From Cnuibacter physcomitrellae (GTDB lineage Bacteria > Actinomycetota > Actinomycetes > Actinomycetales > Microbacteriaceae), in assembly GCF_014640535.1 (NCBI RefSeq), contig NZ_BMHD01000001.1, positions 808,214 through 872,213 on the forward strand: a stretch of DNA of 64,000 nt, read 5' to 3'. The notes beneath the pieces were generated by a model. The model saw only the letters and a program-made list of their open reading frames with translations. It was not told where the DNA came from and made no database searches. Below, one piece after another: positions 8,027 to 20,295 of this stretch. The translations under genes and the position numbers were made by a program. Positions within the stretch are counted from its first letter, which is position 1; each line of letters starts with the position of its first letter.

Positions 8027-10640
8027 GGATGAGGTGGGCGACGATCGCGGTCCACCCCGTCTGATGCGCCGCCCCGAGGCCCTGCCCGGAGTCGCCGTGG
8101 TAGTACTCGTAGAACGCGATGTTGTCGCGCCAGTGCTGGTCCTCGGAGAGCAGCGGATAGCGCGCGTCGGAGGGACGTGGAGCGCCGTCCACCGACAGGA
8201 AGAGCGACGTGAGCCGAGCGCTCAGGTCGTCGGCGATCTCGCCCAGGGTGTGCTGCTCGCCGGACCCGGCGGGGTACTCGATCGTGTGGCTCCGATCGAG
8301 GCTGACGTCGTAGCGGCGGAGCGACTCGATGATGAGCGCGTTGAGCGGGAACCAGACGGGCCCTCGCCAGTTCGAGTTGCCGCCGAACAGCCCGCTCGTC
8401 GACTCGCCGGGCTCGTAGTCGACGGTGGCGGTCGTGCCCGCCACCTCGACGGTGAAGGGGTTCTCCCTGTGCCAGGCGGAGATGCTGCGGATGCCGTGCG
8501 GGGACAGCATCCGCGACTCGTCGAAGACGCCGCCGAGCACGCGTCGGAGTCGTTCGGGCGGCACGAGGGCCAGCAGCGTCTCGTCGCGGGCCACGCCGTC
8601 ACCGGCGTGGATCGCCTGGCGCGTCTGCGGGTTGCGCTCCAGGAAGACGCGGGCACGCTGCATGAACTCGGTCAGCGCGGGCGCCCGCGTCCCCTCCAGC
8701 ACGAGCGAGGCGGTCACCGGCACCAGCCCCACGAGCGACCGCACCCGCATCGGGACGTCGCGTCCGTCGGCGAGGTGGAGCACGTCGTAGTAGAACGCGT
8801 CGGCGTCGTCCCAGAGGCCCGCGTCGTTCGCCGACGCCGCGATCGAGAGGAAGTGCTCGAAGAACTTCGTCGCGACGTCCTCGTAGACGGGGTCGCGATC
8901 GGTGAGGACGAGCGCCATCTCGAGCAGGTGCAGGGCGTAGGTCGCCATCCACGCGGTCGCATCGGCCTGCTCCAGGACGCCCACGGCGGGCGGCAGTGTC
9001 GACCGGTCCACGGGCGCGATGTTGTCGAGCCCCATGAACCCGCCCTCGAAGAGGTTGTTGTCGCCGTGGTCCTTGTTGTTCGTCCACCAGGTGAAGTTCA
9101 TCAGCAGCTTGTGGAAGACGCGTCCGAGGAACGCCTGGTCCCGGGATCCGTCGATCTCGTACACACGCAGGGCGGCCCACGCCTCGATCGGCGGGTTGAC
9201 ATCCGAGAAGTCCCATTCGTAGGCGGGCAGCTGCCCGTTCGGGTGCATGTACCACTCGCGCAGCAGGAGCACGAGCTGCTGCTTGGCGAAGCCGGGGTCG
9301 ATGTGCGCCATCGTCACGCAGTGGAAGGCGAGATCCCAGGCGGCGAACCACGGGTACTCCCACGGGTCGGGCATGAGGATGACGTCGTGGCTCACGAGGT
9401 GGGGCCAGTCCCCGTTGCGGATCGCACCGCGCCCCGGCGGAGGCGGCGGTGCGGTCGGGTCGCCCTCCAGCCACCGGCGCACGTCGAAGTGGAAGAACTG
9501 CTTCGACCAGAGCAGCCCGGCGAACGCCTGGCGCGCGACGACGGCCTCGTCGGCGGGGACGTCCCGTCCGATGACGCCCGCGTAGAACTCGTCGGCCTCG
9601 CGGCGGCGCTCGGCGAGGACCGAGAGCGAGTCGGCCCCGGTGTCCTCCTCCTCGGATCGGCTGAGCCGCAGCACGACCGTCCTGGTCTCGCCCGCCGGCA
9701 CGTCGAGCCGGAATCGGACGGCCGACCTCGTCCCGACCTGCTCGGGGTTCACCGTGTCGAGCCCGGAGACCACGTGGTCGCCGATCCCGTCCTTCGGGTA
9801 CGGCGAGAGCGGCGCCTCACCCCACAGCCGCGCGGAGTCGGACACGTTGTCGCAGAACAGCAGCTCGTCGGGACGCACGTCGCTGGCGGGGTCGACGCGG
9901 AGGCGGAGCCGCTCCTCGTCGGGGAGCGTCACGACGACGTCGCCGTCCTCGGCGCGCAACGACGGCACGACACCGGGGTCGACGTCCCAGCTCCAGGTGT
10001 TGCGCAGCCACAGCGAGGGCAGGACGTCGATCGTGGCCGCCTCCGGTCCGGCGTTCTCGACGCCGACGCGCATCACCAGGTCGTGCGCCGAGGCCTTGGC
10101 GTAGTCGACCGTCACGATCCAGTACCGGCCGTCGTCGAAGACGCCGGTGTCGACCAGCTCGAACTCGTCCTCGAGCTTGGACCGGGCCGCGTTCTCCTCG
10201 ACCAGGCGCTCGTACGGGAAGGCCGCCTGCGGATAGTGGTACCGCCAGGTGTTCCACGAGTGGGACGGAGTCGCGTCGAGGTACCACCAGTACTCCTTGA
10301 CGTCCTCGCCGTGGTTGCCCTCGGGGCCCGACAGGCCGAACATCCTCTCCTTGAGGATGGGGTCGACGCCATTCCAGAGCGCGAGCCCGAGACACCAGCG
10401 CTGGTCGAGGTCGCAGAAGCCGGCCATGCCGTCCTCGTTCCACCGGTAGGTGCGGCTGCGAGCGTGGTCGTGAGGGAAGGATCGCCAGGCGTCGCCGTCG
10501 GCGCTGTAGTCCTCCCGCACCGTGCCCCAGGCGCGCTCCGCGAGGTACGGGCCCCAGTCGCGCCAGCCCGCGACCTCGACCTCCGCCATCCGTCGGGCTT
10601 CGGCGCCCTCGCCTGCGCCCGCCCCGCCGCCCTCCGACAT
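8010..10640 (-). CDS. GH63/MGH1-like glucosidase
   Basis: An 876-residue, apparently cytoplasmic protein (no signal peptide). The N-terminal third carries the RAWGTVREDYS and YRWNEDGMAG region seen in bacterial glucosidases related to GH63 mannosyl-oligosaccharide glucosidases. The C-terminal two thirds form an (alpha/alpha)6 barrel with aromatic and acidic segments such as EWDFSDVNPP and GNSNWRGPVW, the latter a strongly conserved substrate-binding stretch. It should hydrolyse alpha-glucosides, possibly glucosylglycerate or mannosylglycerate-type solutes. A -10-like TAGGAT lies 6 bases before ATG 10640, suggesting leaderless expression. It overlaps the end of the EamA gene by 17 bases, convergent. 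Confidence 0.85.
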   Translation of the reverse strand: MSEGGGAGAGEGAEARRMAEVEVAGWRDWGPYLAERAWGTVREDYSADGDAWRSFPHDHARSRTYRWNEDGMAGFCDLDQRWCLGLALWNGVDPILKERMFGLSGPEGNHGEDVKEYWWYLDATPSHSWNTWRYHYPQAAFPYERLVEENAARSKLEDEFELVDTGVFDDGRYWIVTVDYAKASAHDLVMRVGVENAGPEAATIDVLPSLWLRNTWSWDVDPGVVPSLRAEDGDVVVTLPDEERLRLRVDPASDVRPDELLFCDNVSDSARLWGEAPLSPYPKDGIGDHVVSGLDTVNPEQVGTRSAVRFRLDVPAGETRTVVLRLSRSEEEDTGADSLSVLAERRREADEFYAGVIGRDVPADEAVVARQAFAGLLWSKQFFHFDVRRWLEGDPTAPPPPPGRGAIRNGDWPHLVSHDVILMPDPWEYPWFAAWDLAFHCVTMAHIDPGFAKQQLVLLLREWYMHPNGQLPAYEWDFSDVNPPIEAWAALRVYEIDGSRDQAFLGRVFHKLLMNFTWWTNNKDHGDNNLFEGGFMGLDNIAPVDRSTLPPAVGVLEQADATAWMATYALHLLEMALVLTDRDPVYEDVATKFFEHFLSIAASANDAGLWDDADAFYYDVLHLADGRDVPMRVRSLVGLVPVTASLVLEGTRAPALTEFMQRARVFLERNPQTRQAIHAGDGVARDETLLALVPPERLRRVLGGVFDESRMLSPHGIRSISAWHRENPFTVEVAGTTATVDYEPGESTSGLFGGNSNWRGPVWFPLNALIIESLRRYDVSLDRSHTIEYPAGSGEQHTLGEIADDLSARLTSLFLSVDGAPRPSDARYPLLSEDQHWRDNIAFYEYYHGDSGQGLGAAHQTGWTAIVAHLILTRSR

Positions 10641-10665
10641 GGTCCGATCCTAGCGATCGGCGGGG

Positions 10666-11099
10666 TCAGCCCAGCGCGTGCTCCAGCGCGACCCACGGGA
10701 GCATGGCGCACTTCACCCGGGTGACGTAGCGCGAGACGCCGGCCAGCGCGACGGCGTCGTCGAGGAGCTCCTCGTCGCCGTCCGACCGGCCCTTCGACTG
10801 CATCAGCTCTCGGAACGCCGCGATCCGCTCGCGGACCTCGGGCTCGGGCAGGTCCTGGACCAGGTCGTGGAGCAGGGAGGCGGACGCCGTGGAGATCGAG
10901 CAGCCCTGCCCCTCCCAGCTCAACGACTCGATCGCGCCGTCCGCGCCCCGATGGACGTGGAGCGTGACCTCGTCGCCGCAGGTGGGGTTGATCTGGTGCG
11001 ACGATCCGGACTCGTCAGGCCGCAGCCCGTATCCGTGCCGCTCCTTCGAGTGGTCGAGGATGACCTGCTGGTAGAGCGACTGCAGCTCGGAGGAGGCCA

Positions 11100-11100
<1 letters not shown>
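10666..11100 (-). CDS. sufU: SufU iron-sulfur cluster assembly sulfur acceptor
   Basis: A 144-residue SufU/IscU-fold protein. It receives persulfide sulfur from SufS through zinc-bound cysteines: Cys41 (NPTCGD, with Asp43), Cys67 (GQGCSIST) and Cys131 (VKCAML) are all present, as is the SufU insertion between the second and third. ATG 11100 overlaps the sufS stop (TGATG), so the two are coupled; the upstream in-frame GTG 11103 is less likely. SufBCD are not in this window, so sufSU is a stand-alone pair here. Confidence 0.92.
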
Positions 11101-13574
<2,474 letters not shown>

Positions 13575-13575
13575 C

Positions 13576-13581
13576 TACTCT
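13576..13581 (+). promoter_or_regulatory. putative -10 element of the type VII-like locus
   Basis: TACTCT matches the TAnnnT actinobacterial -10 and would start transcription near 13588, about 40 bases before the first ATG of the locus. No convincing -35 is visible. It lies about 65 bases from the DtxR-like box. Confidence 0.4.
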
Positions 13582-13625
13582 TGCGACGTTCGTGCGTGAC
13601 GAAGACTCGAGCCCGAAGGCCTCCC

Positions 13626-14276
13626 ATGACAGCGGGTCCTGCATCTCCGTCCCCGGGGGGACGGTCGCGAACCTGGCCGGTGGTCCACACCGTGATCAGG
13701 GCGCTGCTCGGTGCGGCTCTGGTGGTCTTCCTCGTGCTGATCGGGGTGCGTCTCGCGGGACAGCAGCAGACGGTCGCCGCGCCCACGTCGTCCGCGAAGG
13801 CGGACTCCACGGCGACCTCGACGCCCACGCCGTCCGTCACCCCCACTCCCACCGGGACGCCGACGCCCACCGCTCCCGCGGGCGGGACCGGAGGCACGGG
13901 CGGGACCGGCGGCACGGGCGGCACCGGCGGCGGGACCGGGGGCGGGGGCACCGCGGCGCCGGTGATCACGTCCTTCACGGGGACGAACTCGGTGAACTGC
14001 CCCACGCCGGCCGAGGCCCCCGTCCCGGGAGTCGGTTCGGCCGAGCCCCCGACGGTGTCGTTCGCCTGGACGAGCACGGGCGCCGAGGAGGCCTGGTTCG
14101 GCATCGGCACGAGGGACGCGAAGGCCGAGCCCTACACCTCCGTGGGCGTGAACGACTCCATCTCCTTCTCCTATCAGTGCAGCAACCCGAGCGAGCTCTA
14201 CACCGTCACCGTCGAGGGCCCCGGAGGGGATGCGAGCAAGACCATCGAGGTCACGAACGTGGGGTACGTCGGATGA
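13626..14276 (+). CDS. membrane-anchored protein with Thr/Pro/Gly linker and C-terminal Ig-like domain
   Basis: A 216-residue protein. A short cytoplasmic tail is followed by one membrane helix (about residues 19-43). Then comes a Pro/Thr spacer running into a Gly-Thr repeat encoded by 13880-13957, and finally a domain of about 90 residues with two cysteines (NSVNCPTP and SYQCSNPSELY) that looks like an Ig/PKD-type beta sandwich. ATG 13626 has GAAGG 7 bases upstream. It is the first gene of the type VII-like locus and its stop overlaps the kinase start (ATGA). It may be a surface-exposed or envelope-spanning component; no family name is recognised. Confidence 0.75.
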   Translation: MTAGPASPSPGGRSRTWPVVHTVIRALLGAALVVFLVLIGVRLAGQQQTVAAPTSSAKADSTATSTPTPSVTPTPTGTPTPTAPAGGTGGTGGTGGTGGTGGGTGGGGTAAPVITSFTGTNSVNCPTPAEAPVPGVGSAEPPTVSFAWTSTGAEEAWFGIGTRDAKAEPYTSVGVNDSISFSYQCSNPSELYTVTVEGPGGDASKTIEVTNVGYVG

Positions 14277-15499
14277 CCGGTTCCGCTCCTCCCGCCATCC
14301 CCGGCTTCGACGCACTCGCTCCCCTCGGTGCAGGCGGGTTCTCCGACGTCTACCTCTACGAGCAGCACCTGCCTCGACGGCGGGTGGCCGTCAAGGTGCT
14401 CTCGGGCGGGGGCTTCGACCAGGCCGGCCTCTCGCGGTTCCGCGACGAGGCGAACCTGATGGCCCAGCTGTCGACGCATCCATCCATCGTGACCGTGTAC
14501 CAGGCCGGGGTGACCGAGGGCGGCAGCCCGTACCTGGTGATGGAGTACTGCAGCCTCCCCGACTACGGCGCCCGGTTCCGCACGGAGCGCATCTCGGTGC
14601 AGGAGGCGCTCTCGGTCGGCATCCAGATCGCGGGGGCGCTCGAGACGGCCCACCGCGCCGGGGTGCTGCACCGCGACATCAAGCCGTCCAACATCCTCGT
14701 CACCGACTACCGGCGTCCGGCGCTCGCCGACTTCGGCATCGCCGGGGTGCTGGGCGGTGCGCCGACGATCGACGCCTACTCGGTGCTCTGGACCTCCCCC
14801 GAGGCGCTCGGCGACGGGGCCGTGCTGCGCCCCACCAGCGACGTGTACTCCCTCGCCGCGACCGTCTACGCGCTGCTCGCGGGTCGGGCGCCGTTCGAGT
14901 CCTCGGGGCCCGAGCAGGACACCCCGGCGGACGTGCTCGCTCGGATGCGGGAGCAGGCCGTGCCGCCGATCGGCCGACCCGACGTCCCGCCCGAGCTGGA
15001 GGAGCTCCTCGCCACCGCCCTCTCGCCCTCACCCTCCGCCCGGCACACCTCCGCGCTCTCCTTCGGCCGTGCCCTGCAGCAGGTGGAGGCCAGGCTCGGT
15101 CTGCCACCCACCACGCTCGACGCCCTCGACGACCCCTACTCGCGCGACCGCACGTCGACCGTGCAGCCCGCCGGATCCACCGGGCCTGCCGCGCCCGCTG
15201 TCCCGCCCGCACCGACCGCGGTCCTCCCTCCCGCTCCCACGACCGTGCTGCCGCCCACCCCCACGGCCCCGACGGAGCGGTGGACGCAGCCGCCCGCTCA
15301 GTCCCTCGCCGGACAGGCCTCCCCCTCGGCGGGACCCGCCTCCTCCCCGCTCGACTCGACCGTCCGGCGCGAGGCCGCACCGTCGCCGGTGTACACGGCG
15401 CCGCAGCGCACGAGGCCGCGGTGGCCGGGCGTCCTGCTCGACGTCGTGCTCGTGGTCGCCGTGGCGGGTGCGGCGGCCTACTGGTTCCTGGCAGCCTGA
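14273..15499 (+). CDS. membrane-anchored Ser/Thr protein kinase (PknB-like)
   Basis: A 408-residue Hanks-type kinase. The Gly-rich loop is at residues 19-27 (GAGGFSDVY), Lys41 is the ATP-anchoring lysine, HRDIKPSN (133-140) holds catalytic Asp135, and DFG is at 153-155, so it should be active. After the kinase domain (to about residue 280) there is a Pro-rich linker and one membrane helix (about 384-406) ending at the C-terminus, with no extracellular sensor domain. The gene overlaps its upstream neighbour by 4 bases. The next gene starts 2 bases downstream and encodes an ATPase with an FHA domain, a phosphothreonine reader, so the kinase probably controls the secretion ATPase. Confidence 0.9.
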   Translation: MTGSAPPAIPGFDALAPLGAGGFSDVYLYEQHLPRRRVAVKVLSGGGFDQAGLSRFRDEANLMAQLSTHPSIVTVYQAGVTEGGSPYLVMEYCSLPDYGARFRTERISVQEALSVGIQIAGALETAHRAGVLHRDIKPSNILVTDYRRPALADFGIAGVLGGAPTIDAYSVLWTSPEALGDGAVLRPTSDVYSLAATVYALLAGRAPFESSGPEQDTPADVLARMREQAVPPIGRPDVPPELEELLATALSPSPSARHTSALSFGRALQQVEARLGLPPTTLDALDDPYSRDRTSTVQPAGSTGPAAPAVPPAPTAVLPPAPTTVLPPTPTAPTERWTQPPAQSLAGQASPSAGPASSPLDSTVRREAAPSPVYTAPQRTRPRWPGVLLDVVLVVAVAGAAAYWFLAA

Positions 15500-15500
15500 C

Positions 15501-18500
15501 ATGCGGCTCCGGGTCGCGCTCCGTCGCCATCGCGGACCCGATGCGGACATCGTCGTGACCACCGACGCGACCGCGACCATCGGCGACATCGCCGCGGCGA
15601 TCGCGGAGTCGGATCCGGTCGAGCGCTGGGATCCGCAGCGGGTCACCCTCTCCGTGTCTCCCCCGGCCTTCGCGGACGAGCGCATCCTCTCGCGGACGAC
15701 GCCGCTCGCCGACGCTGAGATCGGCTCCGGGTTCGGCGTGCGCCTCGTGGGGGCGGATCAGCCCGTGGCCGCCTCCCGGCAGCCCGCGGCCATCGCCCGG
15801 ATCCTCTCGGGCCCGGACGCCGGACGGGAGGTCGAGCTGCCCCTGGGCGAGAGCACGGTCGGGCGCGACCCGGGCTGCACCCTGGTGCTCCACGATCCGC
15901 TCGCCTCGAAGGTGCACGCGAAGATCATCGTGGCCGACGGCATCGAGATCGCGGACCTCAACTCGGCGAACGGACTGCTGATCGACGGCGGCGTGGTCAC
16001 CCGCGTGGCCGTGGGCGAGCGCCAGACCGTGACGGTGGGCGCGACGGAGCTCGGCTTCCGCCGACTGGGCACCGCAGGGACGCCGCGCACCGCCGAACGC
16101 GGCGGGTCGCTCCCCTTCAACCGCTCGCCGCGGGTCGAGCCCCGCTACCCGGGACGGGAGTTCACCGCGCCGCGACCGCCCGAGGAGCAGCCGCCGGCCC
16201 GGTTCCCGTGGGTGTCGCTGGCGGCACCCGTCGTGACCGGCATCGCGATGTACGCGTTCCTCCAGAGCGCGTTCGCCCTGCTGTTCGTCGCGCTGGCGCC
16301 CGTGCTCGCTCTGGGCAGCTACCTCGACGGCGGGATGGGACGGCGGAGCCGTCGGCGGCACGACGTGGAGCGCTTCGACGCGGAGCTCCACGACCTCTCG
16401 GTCGCCCTCGCCGCCGAGGTGGAGCCGGAGCGCCGCGTGCGCGACCTCGAGGCGCCGAGCACGGCCGACGTGTACGCCGACGCGATGCAGCGCGGGCCGC
16501 TGCTCTGGACCCGGCGGCCCGAGCACTGGTCGTTCCTCTCGCTCCGTCTGGGGCTCGCGACGCTGCCGAGCCGCACCACGATCGCGACGTCGGAGGAGGA
16601 CCGCGCCCTCCCCGAGCTCCGAGGACGTGTGGAGTCGGTGGTCGAGCCGTTCCGGGAGATCGCGGACGTCCCGGTGGTCGACAGCGCCCACGACAGCGGC
16701 GCCCTCGGCGTGGCCGGCGAGCGTGACGCCGCCGCGGGTGCCGCCCGCGCCCTGCTCGTGCAGGTCGTCGGCCTGCACTCCCCCGCGGAGGTCGCCGTGG
16801 CCGCGCTCACCAGCGCGACCTGGTCGCCCGAGCTCGCCTGGCTCGGCTGGCTGCCCCACGTCTCGAGCCCGCACTCCCCGCTGGGCGAGACCGTGCACCT
16901 CGCCGACAGCGCGGCGACGGGCACCGCCCTCCTGGCCGCCCTCGAGGAGCTCGTCGAGACGCGGACGGCGCCGCGGGCGGATCGCGGCCCGACGACCGAG
17001 GACGACACGGTGCAGGCGGCCGGGGCGAAGGTGGGCGGCGTGCGCCGGGAGGCGACCGCGCACGGCGGTCGGCGGACGGCGCTCGTGCTGCTCGTCACCG
17101 ACGACGCGCCCGTCGACCGCGCCCGGCTGGTGCAGGTGGCCGAGCGGGCGGCCGAGGCCGACGTGCACGTGATCTGGGTGGCCGCCGACCGCCTCGCCCT
17201 GCCGGCCGTCTGCCGCTCGGTCCTGGCCCTCGGACCGACCGGCGCGGAGGTGGACCTCGTCCGCCTGGGCCGCACCGTGGCGGGGGTCCGCTCCGAGCGC
17301 ATCGACGTGCCGCAGGCCGTGGCGCTCGCGCGTCGGATGGCTCCGCTGGTCGACTCGGGGGCCACGGTCGACGACTCGAGCGACCTCCCGGCCGCCGTGT
17401 CGTTCCTCACCCTGGTCGGTCACGACATCGCCGATGCCCCCACCGCGGTCGCGGATCGCTGGCGCCAGAGCGGCACGCTGGGCGCGACGGAGACCGGGGA
17501 GGCGCCGCAGACCAGGCGTACGGGCGGGCTCCGCGCCCTCGTCGGCGTCTCGGGCGTCGACGCGATGCACCTCGACCTCCGCAGCCAGGGCCCGCACGCC
17601 CTCGTGGGCGGCACCACCGGATCGGGGAAGTCGGAGTTCCTGCAGACCTGGGTCGTCGGCATGGCGGTCGAGAGCAGCCCGCGGCGCACCACGTTCCTCT
17701 TCGTGGACTACAAGGGCGGATCCGCCTTCGCCGAGTGCGTGGACCTCCCCCACTCGGTGGGGCTCGTCACCGATCTCAGCCCGCACCTCGTCCGCCGGGC
17801 CCTCACGAGCCTGCGTGCGGAGCTCCAGCACCGCGAACGGCTGCTCGGCGCGAAGAAGGCCAAGGACATCCTGGAGCTCGAGCGCCGAGGCGACCCCGAC
17901 TGCCCGCCGGCCCTCGTCATCGTCATCGACGAGTTCGCCGCCCTCGCGACCGACGTCCCCGAGTTCGTCGACGGCGTGGTGGACGTCGCCCAGCGCGGCC
18001 GTTCGCTCGGCATCCACCTCATCATGGCCACCCAGCGACCGGCCGGCGTCATCCGCGACAACCTCCGGGCCAACACGAACCTCCGCGTGGCCCTCCGGAT
18101 GGCCGACGAGCACGACTCGACCGACGTCGTGGGCGACCGGTCGGCGGCGCAGTTCGATCCGGGCATCCCCGGACGCGCCGTGGCCAAGACCGGACCGGGT
18201 CGGCTCACCGGCTTCCAGACCGCCTACGTCGGCGGGCGCACGAGCCGCGAGCCGGAACGCGCCGAGGTCAAGGTCGCCGAGCTGCGGTTCGGCGCCGAGG
18301 TGGTCTGGGAGCCGCGGACGCCGGTCCCACCCGGCTCCGGCGAGGCGCAGGCATCCGACCTCGCCCGGATCGTCGCGTCCCTCGGCCGAGCGTCCACCGA
18401 GTCCGCGCTGCCGGCACCCCGACGGCCCTGGCTCGACGAGCTGGCGCCGACCTACGACGTCTCCGCCCTGCCCCCGGTCGAGCACGGCTGGCCCCTCGGC

Positions 18501-19979
18501 CTCGCCGATCTCCCGGAGCGGCAGGCGCAGACGACGGCGGTGTTCTCGCCCGACCTCGACGGGCATCTCGCGATCATCGGGACGAGCGGATCAGGCAAGA
18601 CCGTGACGCTGCGCACGCTGGCCGTGGCGGCGTCGTCGCTGCCCGAGCCCGTGGAGGTGCACGGGCTGGACTTCGCGGGCGGAGGGCTGCGGATGCTCGA
18701 GCGCCTGCCGACGGTCGGATCCATGGTCCCCGGCGACGACGACGAGCGTGTCGCCCGCCTCATCCGCCAGCTCGCCGCGGAGCTCGACGACCGCAATCGC
18801 GCGTTCGCCGCCGTGGACGCCGCCACCCTCGACGACTACCGCGCCGCCACCGGGGAGGCCGTGCCGCGCCTCCTCCTCCTCATCGACGGCTTCCCGCTCC
18901 TGCGGGCCGAGTGGGACACCGCCCCCGGCCGGGCGGCGCGCTATGCCGACCTGATGCGCATCCTGGGCGACGGACGGCGGGTCGGGCTGCACGTCGCCTT
19001 CACCGCCGACCGGCCCGGCGCCATCCCCTCGGCCGTCAACGCCGTCGTCCCCAGGCGCGTCGTGCTCAGGATGAGCGACGACAACGGCTACCTGCTCCTC
19101 GACGTCGCCGGCGACGTCCTCGACGCCACCTCGCCGCCCGGGCGCGCGGTGCTGGACGGCCACGAGACGCAGATCGCCGTGCCCGGCGGCGAGCGGGGCT
19201 CCGCGTCCCAGGCCGCTGCCGTCGACGCGCGGGCCGACCTGCTCCGCTCGCGGGGAGTCCGCGAGGTGCCCCCGGTGCGGTCGCTGCCCGCGGAGATCGC
19301 CGCCGAGTCGCTCCCCGACGCCGTGGGAGGACGACCCGTGCTCGGCGTCTCGGACGAGACCCTCGAGCCCGTGGGCTTCGACCCCCGCGGGGCCCTCGCG
19401 CTCATCGGGCCGCCCGGCGGCGGCCGGTCGACCGCGCTGCTGTGGCTCGCCCAGTCGCTTCGGCGTTGGCGGCCGGACATCGCGCTGTACCGGATCGGCC
19501 CCCGTCGCTCGCCGCTCGCCACCGCCGTCGGGTGGACCGAGAACGCCGACGACCCGGAGTCGATCGTCGATCTCGCCCGCCGTCTCGCGGTCTCGGTGGC
19601 CGAGGAGCGCGCGCCGGGCGAGATGGCGATCCTCGTCGAGAGCGTCGCCGACCTCCTCTCGACGCCGGCCGACGGTCCGACCGTGGAGCTCATCCGCGCC
19701 GTGAAGCGCAGCGACCAGCTGCTCGTCGCGGAGGCGGAGACCAGCAGCTGGGTGTCCTCCTGGCCGCTGCTCGCCGAGATCAAGAACTCACGCCGCGGGA
19801 TCCTGCTCCAGCCGGATCCCGCCGAAGGAGACAGCTTCCTGCGCACGACGCTGCCCAGGGCGCCCCGCTCCGACTTCCCGCCCGGCCGCGGCTACCTCGT
19901 CGCCGGAGCGCCCCTGCGCGTGCAGCTCCCCCTGCCCGCTGCCGCATCCGACACCGCGGCGACCGCCGCGATCCTCTGA
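15501..19979 (+). CDS. FHA-domain FtsK/SpoIIIE ATPase, EccC/EssC-like type VII secretion motor
   Basis: A 1492-residue secretion ATPase. An FHA domain spans about residues 90-180 (STVGRDPGC, then DLNSANG). One or two membrane helices follow at about 235-275. Three FtsK/SpoIIIE domains then carry Walker A loops GTTGSGKS (about 703), GTSGSGKT (about 1025) and a degenerate GPPGGGRS (about 1302). The first has a clear Walker B (VIVIDEFAAL). N-terminal FHA plus two helices plus three ATPase modules matches EssC of firmicute systems as well as EccC. It should recognise WXG100 substrates such as the one encoded next. ATG 15501 follows the kinase stop directly. Confidence 0.92.
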   Translation: MRLRVALRRHRGPDADIVVTTDATATIGDIAAAIAESDPVERWDPQRVTLSVSPPAFADERILSRTTPLADAEIGSGFGVRLVGADQPVAASRQPAAIARILSGPDAGREVELPLGESTVGRDPGCTLVLHDPLASKVHAKIIVADGIEIADLNSANGLLIDGGVVTRVAVGERQTVTVGATELGFRRLGTAGTPRTAERGGSLPFNRSPRVEPRYPGREFTAPRPPEEQPPARFPWVSLAAPVVTGIAMYAFLQSAFALLFVALAPVLALGSYLDGGMGRRSRRRHDVERFDAELHDLSVALAAEVEPERRVRDLEAPSTADVYADAMQRGPLLWTRRPEHWSFLSLRLGLATLPSRTTIATSEEDRALPELRGRVESVVEPFREIADVPVVDSAHDSGALGVAGERDAAAGAARALLVQVVGLHSPAEVAVAALTSATWSPELAWLGWLPHVSSPHSPLGETVHLADSAATGTALLAALEELVETRTAPRADRGPTTEDDTVQAAGAKVGGVRREATAHGGRRTALVLLVTDDAPVDRARLVQVAERAAEADVHVIWVAADRLALPAVCRSVLALGPTGAEVDLVRLGRTVAGVRSERIDVPQAVALARRMAPLVDSGATVDDSSDLPAAVSFLTLVGHDIADAPTAVADRWRQSGTLGATETGEAPQTRRTGGLRALVGVSGVDAMHLDLRSQGPHALVGGTTGSGKSEFLQTWVVGMAVESSPRRTTFLFVDYKGGSAFAECVDLPHSVGLVTDLSPHLVRRALTSLRAELQHRERLLGAKKAKDILELERRGDPDCPPALVIVIDEFAALATDVPEFVDGVVDVAQRGRSLGIHLIMATQRPAGVIRDNLRANTNLRVALRMADEHDSTDVVGDRSAAQFDPGIPGRAVAKTGPGRLTGFQTAYVGGRTSREPERAEVKVAELRFGAEVVWEPRTPVPPGSGEAQASDLARIVASLGRASTESALPAPRRPWLDELAPTYDVSALPPVEHGWPLGLADLPERQAQTTAVFSPDLDGHLAIIGTSGSGKTVTLRTLAVAASSLPEPVEVHGLDFAGGGLRMLERLPTVGSMVPGDDDERVARLIRQLAAELDDRNRAFAAVDAATLDDYRAATGEAVPRLLLLIDGFPLLRAEWDTAPGRAARYADLMRILGDGRRVGLHVAFTADRPGAIPSAVNAVVPRRVVLRMSDDNGYLLLDVAGDVLDATSPPGRAVLDGHETQIAVPGGERGSASQAAAVDARADLLRSRGVREVPPVRSLPAEIAAESLPDAVGGRPVLGVSDETLEPVGFDPRGALALIGPPGGGRSTALLWLAQSLRRWRPDIALYRIGPRRSPLATAVGWTENADDPESIVDLARRLAVSVAEERAPGEMAILVESVADLLSTPADGPTVELIRAVKRSDQLLVAEAETSSWVSSWPLLAEIKNSRRGILLQPDPAEGDSFLRTTLPRAPRSDFPPGRGYLVAGAPLRVQLPLPAAASDTAATAAIL

Positions 19980-19990
19980 AGGAGAACACC

Positions 19991-20290
19991 ATGGCCAACC
20001 TCAACGTCACCTACGAGGAGATGGACGACGCCGCTCGCCGCCTCGAGAACGGCCGCGACCAGATGACGACCATCCTCACCGAGCTGTCGAACCTGATCGA
20101 CGGCCTCGTCGCCTCCGGGTTCCAGACCCAGAGCGCGTCGAGCCAGTTCGAGCAGACGTACCAGGAGTTCACGAACGGCACGAAGCAGGCCGTGAACGGG
20201 CTGACGGGACTGTCGCAGTTCCTCCGCGGGGCCACCCAGGCCATGCAGCGGACCGACGACGAGCTGGCCAAGGCGATCAGGAAGGACTGA
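19991..20290 (+). CDS. WXG100 family type VII secretion target
   Basis: A 99-residue all-helical protein of the WXG100 size. Two long helices flank a turn at residues 41-44 (ASGF) where the canonical W-x-G lies; the Gly is kept and the Trp is replaced, a variant seen in actinobacterial WXG100 proteins of the SGF-type. AAGGAG 8 bases before ATG 19991 is the best ribosome binding site in the locus, consistent with high expression. It follows the EccC-like ATPase by 11 bases, so it is the likely secreted substrate, probably as a dimer with itself or with the next small protein. Confidence 0.87.
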   Translation: MANLNVTYEEMDDAARRLENGRDQMTTILTELSNLIDGLVASGFQTQSASSQFEQTYQEFTNGTKQAVNGLTGLSQFLRGATQAMQRTDDELAKAIRKD

Positions 20291-20295
20291 CACCC

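Noticed and set aside
13880-13957. GGCACCGG-type repeats resembling a DNA repeat element
   Set aside because: They encode a Gly-Thr linker in frame between the membrane helix and the Ig-like domain; coding low complexity explains them.
19991-20290. WXG100 protein judged non-functional for lack of Trp
   Set aside because: The SGF-type turn is a recurring actinobacterial variant, and gene order plus a strong ribosome binding site support a genuine substrate.
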